A stretch of DNA of 64,000 nt from Algibacter miyuki (GTDB taxonomy: Bacteria; Bacteroidota; Bacteroidia; Flavobacteriales; Flavobacteriaceae), in assembly GCF_042427745.1 (NCBI RefSeq), contig NZ_JBHMFA010000001.1; one strand, 5' to 3'. Below the pieces are notes generated by a model. It was not told the origin of the DNA, made no database searches, and saw nothing but the letters and a program-made list of their open reading frames with translations. This document shows positions 17,603 to 27,100 of the stretch, in pieces. How positions within the stretch are numbered: the first letter of the stretch is position 1; every line of letters begins with the position of its first letter. The translations under genes and the position numbers were made by a program.

Positions 17603-18805
17603 ATGATTCAGAACCGTGTTGCCATAACTGGAATGGGTATTATTTCTTCTATAGGAAACACTGTAGAAGCCAATTTGCATGCGCTTTTAAATGAAAAAAA
17701 AGGCATTGCTCCTATTGTAAATATTGAAACACGCCACAAAGACGACATTAAAGTTGGCGAGATTTTACAAACCAACGCACAATTAGCCGAAAGTTTAAAT
17801 CTCCCCCAAAACAACACCTATTCTCGAACCGCTTTGTTAGGTTGCATTGCTGCGAAACAAGCCTTAAAACAGGCCAACATTAACGATATAAAGGCCTTTA
17901 GAACAGGTTTAATATCATCGACCAGTGCTGGAGGTATGGATATGACGGAAAAACACTTTCAGAAGTATCAATCAAATCCAGAAAGTAGAAAATTTATCAG
18001 CAGTCATCATGCCGTAGATAGCACCGAAAAAATTGCAGAATACTTAGGCATCACCGAATTCTCCACAACCATTAGTACTGCATGTTCGTCGGCAGCAAAT
18101 GCCATTATGTTGGGCGCAAGACTTATAAAATCTGGACAACTAGACCGCGTAATTGTGGGAGGAACCGATGGTTTGGCGAAATTTACAATTAACGGTTTTA
18201 AAACTTTAATGATTTTATCAGATTCCGACTGCACACCTTTTGATGCCAACAGAAAAGGATTAAATTTAGGTGAAGCTGCCGCCTATTTAGTTTTAGAATC
18301 TGACGCCTTAGTAAAACATGACAACAAAGCCGTTTTGGGCTATTTAGCTGGTTATGGTAATGCCAACGACGCCTTTCATCAAACGGCATCGTCAGAAAAT
18401 GGCGAAGGTGCTTTTTTAGCCATGTCGAAAGCATTGGATGTTGCGCAACTTGCTCCAGAACACATTAGTTATATTAACGCCCATGGCACGGCAACACCAA
18501 ATAACGATTTATCCGAAGGCCAAGCTATAAAACGTATTTTCGGATACGCTATTCCAGATTTCAGCTCGACAAAAGCCTTTACAGGACACACTTTAGCAGC
18601 TGCTGGCGCCATTGAAGCAGTATATTCCGTTTTAGCGCTTCAGAATAATGTGATGTTTCCAAATTTGAATTTTAAAACAGCCATTCCAGAACTCAACATA
18701 CTGCCTGTTACCAAAGTCACCGAAAAACCAATAGATTACGTCCTTTCCAATTCCTTTGGTTTTGGAGGAAATTGTTCAACACTCATATTTTCTAAAACGC
18801 CATGA
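17603..18805 (+). CDS. Beta-ketoacyl-ACP synthase (KS 3)
   Basis: A 400-residue FabF-type ketosynthase with Cys161 (ISTACSSAANA), His294 (NAHGTATPNND) and His329 (FTGHTLAAAG) all present. It overlaps the next gene, a KS-like protein without the Cys, by 4 bases; this is the classic layout of a KS/chain-length-factor pair (ApeO/ApeC in aryl polyenes). Confidence 0.93.
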   Translation: MIQNRVAITGMGIISSIGNTVEANLHALLNEKKGIAPIVNIETRHKDDIKVGEILQTNAQLAESLNLPQNNTYSRTALLGCIAAKQALKQANINDIKAFRTGLISSTSAGGMDMTEKHFQKYQSNPESRKFISSHHAVDSTEKIAEYLGITEFSTTISTACSSAANAIMLGARLIKSGQLDRVIVGGTDGLAKFTINGFKTLMILSDSDCTPFDANRKGLNLGEAAAYLVLESDALVKHDNKAVLGYLAGYGNANDAFHQTASSENGEGAFLAMSKALDVAQLAPEHISYINAHGTATPNNDLSEGQAIKRIFGYAIPDFSSTKAFTGHTLAAAGAIEAVYSVLALQNNVMFPNLNFKTAIPELNILPVTKVTEKPIDYVLSNSFGFGGNCSTLIFSKTP

Positions 18806-19830
18806 AACCTTTTTACATCAATAGTTCGGCTTCCATTTCGGCACAAGATACTTTAGAGGCTTCTCATTTTTTAGAAGACATTATTTCTGTTGAAGAAAAA
18901 TTAGCAAGAGCCATTCATCCCAACTATAAAACATTTATAAGCCCCATTGCCAGCAGACGTATGGCCACAGGTGTAAAAATGGGAATTGCCACAGCCAAAA
19001 CGGCACTTGAAGCTGCACAATTAAACATGCCTGATGCCATTATCACCGGTACAGGAATGGGCTGTATTGAAGATTCTGAAAAATTTTTAAACGCCATTAT
19101 TGATAACGATGAACAATTTCTAACGCCTACATCGTTTATACAATCTACACATAACACCGTTGGCGCTCAAATTGCGCTTACGCTAAAATGCAAAGGCTAT
19201 AACGTCACTTATGTACATGGCGCGGTTTCGTTTGAGTCCGCTTTACTAGACGCCCAACTCATGCTACATGAAAATGCTGCAAACACGATTTTAGTAGGCG
19301 GTACAGACGAATTAGGGAAACAATTTATAAATGATATCGTGCTTGCGGAAGCTGAAGAAAACAAGCCTATTACAACGCCTTTCGGTGAAGGCGCACATTT
19401 TTTCACTTTATCATCTTCAAAAGAGAATACAAGTTTTTGTAATCTGAAAGGTTTAAAAATTTTCAATAAAGCAACTACGGAAACTATTGAAAACAAAGTG
19501 GAAGGCTTCTTAAAAGAAAACGATTTAACATCAGAAGATATCGATGCTATCATACTTGGAAAAAACGGTGATGCCTTTGATCTTTTATATCAAACTTTAC
19601 AAAATTCGATTTTTAAAAACACACCTCAACTACATTACAAACACCTTTGTGGTGAATTTTTCACGGCTTCTGCTTTTGGGTTTTGGGCGGCGACAAACAT
19701 CATAAAACAGCAATCTATTCCTAAGGTTTTAAAGCTGAATTCCGAAGAAAAATCAAGTTATAAAACCATTTTACTTTACAACCAATTTAAAGGTAAACAA
19801 CATAGTTTCACCTTACTCACTTCATGTTAA
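18802..19830 (+). CDS. Chain-length-factor-like ketosynthase partner
   Basis: A 342-residue protein of the ketosynthase-like group often called beta-ketoacyl synthase chain length factor. Alignment by eye with KS 3 places Ala141 (VTYVHGAVSFESA) where the nucleophilic Cys should be, and the HGT and GHT histidine motifs are not conserved. It is thus non-condensing and likely sets chain length as the partner of KS 3, with which it overlaps by 4 bases. It also overlaps the deacetylase gene by 7 bases. Confidence 0.82.
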   Translation: MKPFYINSSASISAQDTLEASHFLEDIISVEEKLARAIHPNYKTFISPIASRRMATGVKMGIATAKTALEAAQLNMPDAIITGTGMGCIEDSEKFLNAIIDNDEQFLTPTSFIQSTHNTVGAQIALTLKCKGYNVTYVHGAVSFESALLDAQLMLHENAANTILVGGTDELGKQFINDIVLAEAEENKPITTPFGEGAHFFTLSSSKENTSFCNLKGLKIFNKATTETIENKVEGFLKENDLTSEDIDAIILGKNGDAFDLLYQTLQNSIFKNTPQLHYKHLCGEFFTASAFGFWAATNIIKQQSIPKVLKLNSEEKSSYKTILLYNQFKGKQHSFTLLTSC

Positions 19831-20600
19831 AATTTAAAAACATAAACGGTTTATTTATTATTTTAGGTCTTGCTTTGCTTCTTTGTAATACCTTTATAAC
19901 AGTGCCTATCTATGTATTTATCGCGCTCTTTTTTTGTTGGTTTATTATTACTAGTATTGGAAGTTTCAACATCACCTGGAATTATCACTTAGAAGCTTTC
20001 AATTCAAAAAAAAACCATAAAGAAAAACAAATCGCCATCACTTTTGACGATGGACCAAACAGTGATTTTACACCAAAAATTTTAGATCTTCTGAAAAAAC
20101 ACAATGCTAAAGCGACCTTCTTTTGCATTGGAAAACAGATCAAAAACCATCCAGAAATTATAAAGCAAATTTCAGCAGCTGGGCATAGCATTGGCAATCA
20201 CACGTATTCTCATGCTCAAATGTTCGATTTCTATGGAAAACAAAAAGTGATTGATGAAATAAACAAAACCGATGCCCTTATTTCTTCCATCCTAAATAAA
20301 AAAATGAATCTGTTTCGTCCACCATACGGAGTTACTAATAGAGCTATTACTAAAGCGCTAAAACAGACAAGACACCACGTTATTGGTTGGAATATCCGCT
20401 CATTAGACACCGTGAAAACCGATGAAAAAGCCATTCTAGATAGAATTATAAAAAACATTACACCCGGCTCGGTGATTTTACTACATGATTCAAAAGAAAT
20501 TACGGTACGTGTTTTGGAACAATTGTTGCTATTTTTGCAGGAGAACGACTATCAAGCCATTACTGTCGATGCCCTATTTAATATTGAAGCTTATGCGTAA
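19824..20600 (+). CDS. Membrane-anchored polysaccharide deacetylase (CE4/NodB)
   Basis: A 258-residue protein with an N-terminal hydrophobic hairpin (residues 10-48) and a NodB homology domain. Metal/catalytic motif 1 is TFDDGPN (Asp75, Asp76) and motif 2 is HTYSH (His126, His130); RPPYG follows near 166. CE4 enzymes remove acetyl groups from amino sugars. Its presence inside a pigment cluster suggests it trims a sugar or other acylated head group, perhaps with the GT2 protein encoded at 22919, but the substrate is unknown. Confidence 0.88.
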   Translation: MLKFKNINGLFIILGLALLLCNTFITVPIYVFIALFFCWFIITSIGSFNITWNYHLEAFNSKKNHKEKQIAITFDDGPNSDFTPKILDLLKKHNAKATFFCIGKQIKNHPEIIKQISAAGHSIGNHTYSHAQMFDFYGKQKVIDEINKTDALISSILNKKMNLFRPPYGVTNRAITKALKQTRHHVIGWNIRSLDTVKTDEKAILDRIIKNITPGSVILLHDSKEITVRVLEQLLLFLQENDYQAITVDALFNIEAYA

Positions 20601-21219
20601 CATATTTATTATCCTTTTAGTTTGTTTTGGAAGTCAGCTTTCAACAGCACAAACACCCTTAACTTCGGTAGAAATCAACGCTTTTAAAATGGGTGTCGCC
20701 GAATTAGATCGCAACACAAAAACCATTGTCAGCGATTTTACTCAATATAAACATTTAAGTTTTTTAAATAACGATATTAAAACCGACGGAAAACTAGTTT
20801 TTAAGATTCCGAATGCCGTAAAATGGGAATATACTTCGCCCTATAAATACAGTGTTATTTTTAAGGACGACAAATTACTTATTGACGATGAAGGCGACAA
20901 AACCAAGATAGATATTGGTACAAACAAAATGTTTAAAAGCTTAAACAGCTTAATTTCAAATAGTGTAAAAGGCAATATGTTTGACGATGATACTTTCGAA
21001 ATTTCTTATTTTAAAGTAGCCGATTATTACTTGATCACATTTATTCCGAAAGATGAAAGCATGCATCAATTTATTGCGAAATTCGAATTGCATTTTAATA
21101 TTAAAACCCATGATGTTTTAGAAGTGAAAATCATAGAGCCTTCGGAAGATTACACCAAAATTGTATTCAAAAATAAAACCAGAAACACGGCTGTAAATGA
21201 TGAGGTTTTTAACAACTAG
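20593..21219 (+). CDS. LolA-like periplasmic lipoprotein carrier
   Basis: A 208-residue protein starting at the ATG at 20593, which overlaps the deacetylase stop (ATGCGTAA). An in-frame upstream ATG at 20485 is rejected because the true signal peptide (RNIFIILLVCFGSQLSTAQ) would then be internal. The mature part has the LolA pattern (TIVSDFTQYKHLSFLNN, GKLVFKIPNAVKWEYTSPY). LolA-like proteins carry lipidated molecules through the periplasm; in aryl-polyene clusters they probably move the pigment lipid to the outer membrane together with the MMPL protein. Confidence 0.83.
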   Translation: MRNIFIILLVCFGSQLSTAQTPLTSVEINAFKMGVAELDRNTKTIVSDFTQYKHLSFLNNDIKTDGKLVFKIPNAVKWEYTSPYKYSVIFKDDKLLIDDEGDKTKIDIGTNKMFKSLNSLISNSVKGNMFDDDTFEISYFKVADYYLITFIPKDESMHQFIAKFELHFNIKTHDVLEVKIIEPSEDYTKIVFKNKTRNTAVNDEVFNN

Positions 21220-21823
21220 TTTATTATTTCTTTTGCTATTATCCGGTTGTGCCGTAAGTACGATTAAAGGACTTCCTGAAACCGAAACTCAAATTGAAAC
21301 TTTTTCAAACCCATATTTTTCAAACCCAACAACCGATTATGTTTATAAGGCCAAAATTAACGCCTTTAAAAATGTTTTTGGTGGCATATTGATTATTAAA
21401 AAAATTAAAGAAAACAACCACAGAGTAGTCTTTACAACCAATTTTGGAAATAAAATTTTCGATTTCGAACTAGACAACAATCAAGTAACAACTCATTTTG
21501 TTTTAAAAGAATTGGATCGGAAAATTATATTAAACACGCTACAACGTGATTTTAAAACTCTGATACAAGAACATCATCCGGTTTTAAAAACCTACGACAG
21601 CGGAGAAAACCTCATCTATCAATCGAAGTCCATAAAACGATTTAATCATTTTGAAGTTTCTAAAAAAAGCGGGATACTCACTAAAATCACACACACCTCA
21701 CGTTCTAAAGAAAAAGTGATTATTACATTCAGTAAAACTGAAAATTATTTAGCGCGCCACATTATTATCGATCATAAAAATGCACCTATTAAAATTGCAT
21801 TAGACTATTTAAACAGCAATTAA
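21197..21823 (+). CDS. Outer-membrane lipoprotein of the pigment cluster
   Basis: A 208-residue lipoprotein: hydrophobic leader followed by the lipobox LLSGC with Cys18. It overlaps the LolA-like gene by 23 bases. The mature domain is not recognised with confidence; the size and location beside a LolA-like gene suggest a LolB-like receptor for the pigment lipid, which is inference. The start could also be the second of two adjacent ATGs (21200). Confidence 0.75.
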   Translation: MMRFLTTSLLFLLLLSGCAVSTIKGLPETETQIETFSNPYFSNPTTDYVYKAKINAFKNVFGGILIIKKIKENNHRVVFTTNFGNKIFDFELDNNQVTTHFVLKELDRKIILNTLQRDFKTLIQEHHPVLKTYDSGENLIYQSKSIKRFNHFEVSKKSGILTKITHTSRSKEKVIITFSKTENYLARHIIIDHKNAPIKIALDYLNSN

Positions 21824-21897
21824 TTATCAGCTTATTGCTTTCAATTCAGTATAATATTCCGCATTTTTGCACCTCTAACAACAACAACTAACCAACC

Positions 21898-22500
21898 ATG
21901 AAAAAATCGTTTTTATTTTTAATCACACTCTTGTCTTTTACCTTTTTAAATGCCCAAGTTGAAATAAACCCAGGCTTGAAAGGCGGACTAAACCTTGCTA
22001 GCTTAACCAACCTTGATTATAATGGGCTTGCACAAACTGAACGCTTAAAAAGCTTCCATATCGGCGCAACGGTATCGTTCAAATTTGCCGATTTTTACAC
22101 ATTACAACCCGAATTACTATTCTCAAAACAAGGCATTGACTATAAACCACAAGGCTCTACAAAAAGATTTACAACAGAACTTAATTATTTATCTATTCCT
22201 GTAAACAACAAATTTTATATTGGTTCAAGCGGTATTAATCTTCAAATTGCGGCCATTATCGATATATTATTAAGTCATGAAAACGTAGAATCACCACAAG
22301 GCTTCGATATTGCTTTAGCGCCTGCTATTGCTTACGATTTGCCTAGTGGCGTGAGTTTTTCTATTGGTTACAAACAAGGTTTAACTGATTTATTTGGGAG
22401 AAATGTAAATACCGGAAATGGTTATGAAGACACGGATGTTAGCAATTTAGTTTTAAATAACGTGATCCAATTTAGTGCTTCTTACCAATTCGATCTATAA
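21898..22500 (+). CDS. Outer-membrane beta-barrel protein (PorT-like)
   Basis: A 200-residue protein with a signal peptide (cleavage near LNAQ, residue 20) and alternating hydrophobic strands typical of a small 8-stranded barrel of the OMP_b-brl_2/PorT type (GLKGGLNLASL, LSYLSIPVNNKFYIG-like strands, aromatic C-terminal end YQFDL). It lies 74 bases after the lipoprotein gene and 3 bases before the His-bearing hotdog gene. A role in housing or exporting the outer-membrane pigment is possible but not shown. Confidence 0.8.
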   Translation: MKKSFLFLITLLSFTFLNAQVEINPGLKGGLNLASLTNLDYNGLAQTERLKSFHIGATVSFKFADFYTLQPELLFSKQGIDYKPQGSTKRFTTELNYLSIPVNNKFYIGSSGINLQIAAIIDILLSHENVESPQGFDIALAPAIAYDLPSGVSFSIGYKQGLTDLFGRNVNTGNGYEDTDVSNLVLNNVIQFSASYQFDL

Positions 22501-22503
22501 AAG

Positions 22504-22890
22504 ATGATGTTAATTAAAGATTTCTATAAAATACAAGCAACTCGGAATGTAGACGCGAATACTATTCATGTCACTATTCTTCTGAATAAAAACCATGATG
22601 TTTTTAATGGTCATTTTCCAGGAAACCCAATAACACCAGGAGTTTGTATGATTCAAACCATAAAAGAAATCACGCAAGATCATGTTGAACGCAACTTGTT
22701 TTTACAAGGGATTTCTAACGTAAAATTTACGGCTTTAATTAACCCACACATAAATCCTGAACTCGTTTTAGAGCTTTCTATAATTGAAGAAAACAATACG
22801 GTTAAGGTGAAAAATATCACTAAATTTACCAATGGTACCATTGCCTTAAAATGCAATGGCACATTTATAACAAATACCGAATTGGTTTAA
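22504..22890 (+). CDS. Hotdog-fold dehydratase-like subunit with His but Gln in place of Glu
   Basis: A 128-residue FabZ/ApeI-like hotdog protein. The motif FNGHFPGNPITPGV supplies His37. The catalytic acid expected 14 residues later is Gln51 (GVCMIQTIKE), where FabZ has Glu. Alone it should be weak or inactive; the locus also encodes a Glu-bearing hotdog protein without the His (14697-15140). In FabA/FabZ the two residues come from opposite subunits, so a heterodimer would rebuild one active site. Start: ATGATG, first ATG chosen. Confidence 0.82.
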   Translation: MMLIKDFYKIQATRNVDANTIHVTILLNKNHDVFNGHFPGNPITPGVCMIQTIKEITQDHVERNLFLQGISNVKFTALINPHINPELVLELSIIEENNTVKVKNITKFTNGTIALKCNGTFITNTELV

Positions 22891-22918
22891 AATTCCTAGA
22901 CCGAATTCTACTTTAAAA

Positions 22919-24115
22919 ATGGAGGAAACAGTAACAAAACATAAACTGAACAGCCTGAAATGTTGTGTTATTGTACCCACCTACAACAACGAAAAAACAT
23001 TAGAACGGGTTTTAAACGGCGTACTTAACCACACCGAAAACCTCATTATTGTTAACGACGGTTCTACTGATAGCACCGCCCATATCCTAAAAGCATATAC
23101 AAGCCACGAACAAATTCATTTTACAGAAAATAAAGGCAAAGGTAAAGCGCTACGTGCTGCGTTTAAACATGCTGAAAGTTTAGGCTACCATTACGCACTT
23201 ACTATAGATTCGGATGGGCAACATTTCCCTGAAGACATTCCCATATTCATCAATACACTTGAAGCTTCAGAAAACAAGAATCTTTTGCTTATTGGTGCTC
23301 GAAATATGGACCAAGACAGCGTTCCTAAAAAGAGTAGTTTTGGTAATAAGTTTTCTAATTTTTGGTTTTGGGCTGAAACGGGCATCAAACTCCAAGACAC
23401 ACAATCTGGTTTTCGTCTTTACCCAATTGAACAACTTAAAAAACTAAAATTTTTCACTTCAAAATTCGAGTTTGAAATAGAAGTTATAGTAAAAGCTGCC
23501 TGGCAAGATATTAGCGTTAGAAATATCCCGATTCAGGTTTTATATGATGAAACCGAACGTGTATCGCATTTTAGACCATTTAAAGATTTCACCCGTATCA
23601 GTATTTTAAATACTTGGCTGGTCATTCTTACCCTTTTATATATTAAACCACGAAACGTTTTTAGAGCATTAAAAAAAAAAGGATTTAAACGTTTTATAGT
23701 TGAAAATTTTCTAGGCATAAACGATTCCGCAGAAAAAAAGGCATTATCTGTTGCTTTAGGTGTTTTTATTGGACTTACGCCACTTTGGGGATTTCACACC
23801 GTTATTGTTATTTTCTTGGCCTTAACTTTTAAACTGAATAAAACCATCGCTTTTATTTCATCTAATGTGAGCATGCCTCCACTCATTCCATTTGTTATTT
23901 ATGGCAGTTTTAAAATTGGAAACTTTGTTTTAGGAGAAAATATAACCTTTAACTTTACAGATAACGACACAAGTAGCGACATTCTAAACCATTTGAAAAT
24001 TTATATTATTGGCAGCTTAAGCCTTGCCGTAATTTCATCTGTCGTTTTAGGATTATTATGTTATTTTATATTTTTACTTTTTACGAAGAAAAAAGGAACC
24101 GAAGCCCATGGATAA
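22919..24115 (+). CDS. Glycosyltransferase family 2 with C-terminal DUF2062
   Basis: A 398-residue fusion. Residues 13-240 are a GT2 domain of the dolichol-phosphate-mannose synthase type: VPTYNN at 19-24, NDGSTD at 46-51 and the metal-binding Asp97-Ser-Asp99. Residues about 255-390 are a DUF2062 membrane domain (SVALGVFIGLTPLWGFHT). The same fusion is usual in flavobacterial flexirubin-type clusters. It may glycosylate the lipid or aryl end of the pigment. It overlaps the MMPL gene by 8 bases. Confidence 0.88.
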   Translation: MEETVTKHKLNSLKCCVIVPTYNNEKTLERVLNGVLNHTENLIIVNDGSTDSTAHILKAYTSHEQIHFTENKGKGKALRAAFKHAESLGYHYALTIDSDGQHFPEDIPIFINTLEASENKNLLLIGARNMDQDSVPKKSSFGNKFSNFWFWAETGIKLQDTQSGFRLYPIEQLKKLKFFTSKFEFEIEVIVKAAWQDISVRNIPIQVLYDETERVSHFRPFKDFTRISILNTWLVILTLLYIKPRNVFRALKKKGFKRFIVENFLGINDSAEKKALSVALGVFIGLTPLWGFHTVIVIFLALTFKLNKTIAFISSNVSMPPLIPFVIYGSFKIGNFVLGENITFNFTDNDTSSDILNHLKIYIIGSLSLAVISSVVLGLLCYFIFLLFTKKKGTEAHG

Positions 24116-27100
24116 CTTCTTTTACAAAATATACCTGCATTTTAATTCTAAAAAAGCCATTGGTTTTGGAGTTTTAACCCTCTTGTTCGTAATACTTGGT
24201 TTTGTGGCTTCAAAAATTGAATTTGAAGAAGATATCACTAAACTTATCCCCACCAACGCTGAAAACTCTGAATTTCAAAAGGTTTTAAAAAACGTCAACT
24301 TTACCGATAAAATTATTGTTAATATCAGTCGTAGCGAAACAGGTTCAGTGGATGATTTAACTGCATACGCTGCTCAGTTTATCGATAGTATAAAAGCATC
24401 ATCTGGCAATTACATCAAACAAATTCAAGGTCGTGTAGAAGATGCTGAAATAAAAAACACAGCAGATTTCATCTATCAAAATTTACCATTATTTTTAAAT
24501 GAAACAGATTATGAAACCCTAGCTAATAAAATTGAAAAAGATAGTATTGATGCTATTACCTTAAAGAATTACAAAACCCTTATTTCGCCTTCCGGAATTG
24601 TCGCTAAAGATTTTATTTTGAAAGATCCGCTAGGCATTTCATACATCGCACTAAAAAAACTACAAGAGTTAAGTTTTGGTGAAGATTTTATACTTCAAAA
24701 CGGCTTTTTGGTCAGTAAAAACAAACAGCATATTTTACTCTTTATAACACCTGCTTTAGATGCGAATGAAACTTCAGAAAACACCAAATTTGTAGAAAAC
24801 TTATACGATACAGGTACCAAATTAAATGAAATTTTTAAAGGTAAAGCCCAAAGCGAATATTTTGGTGGCACCTTAATTGCCGTGGCCAACGCCAACCAGA
24901 TAAAAAGTGATATTACGCTAACCATTAGTATTGCTTTAAGCATCCTTTTACTCATTTTTGTTTTGTTTTACAAAAAGCTAACAGTCCCTATAATTTTATT
25001 TATTCCGACGATCTTTGGCGGACTTTTAGCTATTGCTTTTCTGTTTTTATTTCGTGAAAAAATATCGGCTATCTCCTTAGGTATTGGCTCAATTTTATTG
25101 GGTGTTACTTTAGATTATTCTTTACACATCCTCACACATATCCGAAGCAATAACAACATAAAACATTTATATCAGGAGATTTCTAAACCCATTTTAATGA
25201 GTAGTCTCACCACGGCTTTGGCATTTTTGTGTTTACTATTCATCAACTCCCAAGCCTTACAAGATTTGGGTGTTTTTGCCGCCATTAGCGTTATGGGTTC
25301 GTCATGTTTTGCGTTACTTTTTATTCCGCAGGTATATCATGAACAATCTAAAAAACGTAAAAAAAGTACAATTTTAGATAAATTAGCCTCTTATAATATT
25401 CACAAAAACAAATGGGCCATTATTGGTTTGCTGCTACTCTGTTTTGGTAGTTTATTTACTTATAACACGGTTGTTTTCAATAACGACTTAAGTGAAATGA
25501 ATTACATGCCAGCAGATGCAAAAACCGCCGAGTTAAACCTGGATAAACTTATTAACAGCACATCAAAATCCATTTATATTGCCGCTTATGGCACTTCTGA
25601 AGAAAACACCTTACAGGTTAATGATAGCATCCTAAAAAAACTACAACGCCTAAAAGCCGATAACCAAATTATCAACTACAGTTCTATTGGTACTTTTGTA
25701 CATTCAAAAGCCCAACAAAATGCACAAATTGATCGCTGGAATACCTTTTGGGACAAAAATACCATTGAAACCACCACAGAAAACCTTATTGAAAGCGGCA
25801 AGCCTCTAGGTTTTAAACCTGAAACCTACCATAAATTCTACACGCTTTTAAACACCACATTTAAACCTTTAGAAATTGACGCTTATAAAGCCATAAACAC
25901 GTTTTCGGTAAGTGATTATATTGCCACAAAAGATAATTACACCACCATTACCACTTTGGTGAAAGTTGAAAATAGCGATGCCATAACCGAAGCTTTTAAA
26001 GACGATTCGCAAACCTTATTAATTGACCGAAAACAAATGAACGAGACATTTTTAGGCAATCTAAAAAATGATTTCAACAGCTTAATTGGTTATTCCCTAA
26101 TTGTGGTTATCTTAATTTTACTAATCTTTTACAAAAGCTTTTCGCTCACTTTAGTTACTGGCATCCCCATTTGTTTAACGTGGTTGCTAACCATCGGGAT
26201 TATGGGTTTATTCCACTTAGAATTTAATATTTTTAACATTATTATTTCCACCTTTATTTTTGGTTTAGGTATAGATTACAGCATTTTCATCACCAATGGT
26301 TTATTACACGAGTACCGCACGGGCGAAAAATCGTTGGCCACGCATAAAACCTCTATTTTATTATCTGTAATCACCACTATCTTAGGTGTTGGCGTTTTGA
26401 TTTTCGCAAAACATCCTGCATTATATTCCATATCAGTAGTTTGCTTAATTGGTATTTTATCAGCTGTTTTAATCGCTTTTACTATTCAACCTTTATTATT
26501 TAAACTATTTATAGGGAATAATCAAAAACGTCCTATTTCGTTTAGACTATTACTACATTCCATTGTATCATTTACATACTTTGGTTTGGGTGGTATTTTG
26601 CTCTCGTTGTTTAGTGTTACGATATTGAAAATTATCCCCCTTCCGAAGAAAACCAAGATGAAATGGTTTCATATCACCATTTCAAAATTTATGAAATCGG
26701 TACTTTACACACACCTTTTTCTAGTTAAAAAGGTGATTAACTCACATCAAGAAGATTTTAAAAAGCAGGCGATAATTATCGCAAATCACACTTCTTTTTT
26801 AGATATTTTAGCAATTGGCATGCTACACCCAAAAATTATTTTCTTGGTAAACGATTGGGTTTACAACTCCCCCGTTTTTGGTAAAGCCGTACAATTAGCT
26901 GGTTTTTATCCCGTTTCGAGCGGCATTGAAAACGGCTTAGATCATTTGAAAAAGAAAGTAGAACAAGGTTATACTTTAATGGCTTTCCCGGAAGGCACAC
27001 GCTCTAAAACCAACAAGATAAAACGTTTTCATAAAGGTGCTTTTTACCTAGCGGAACAGTTTAAACTCGATATTATCCCAGTGCTTATTCATGGTAATTC

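Noticed and set aside
19209..19553. 114-codon open frame antisense to the chain-length-factor gene
   Set aside because: It lies fully inside a well supported gene, with no start context or recognisable domain.
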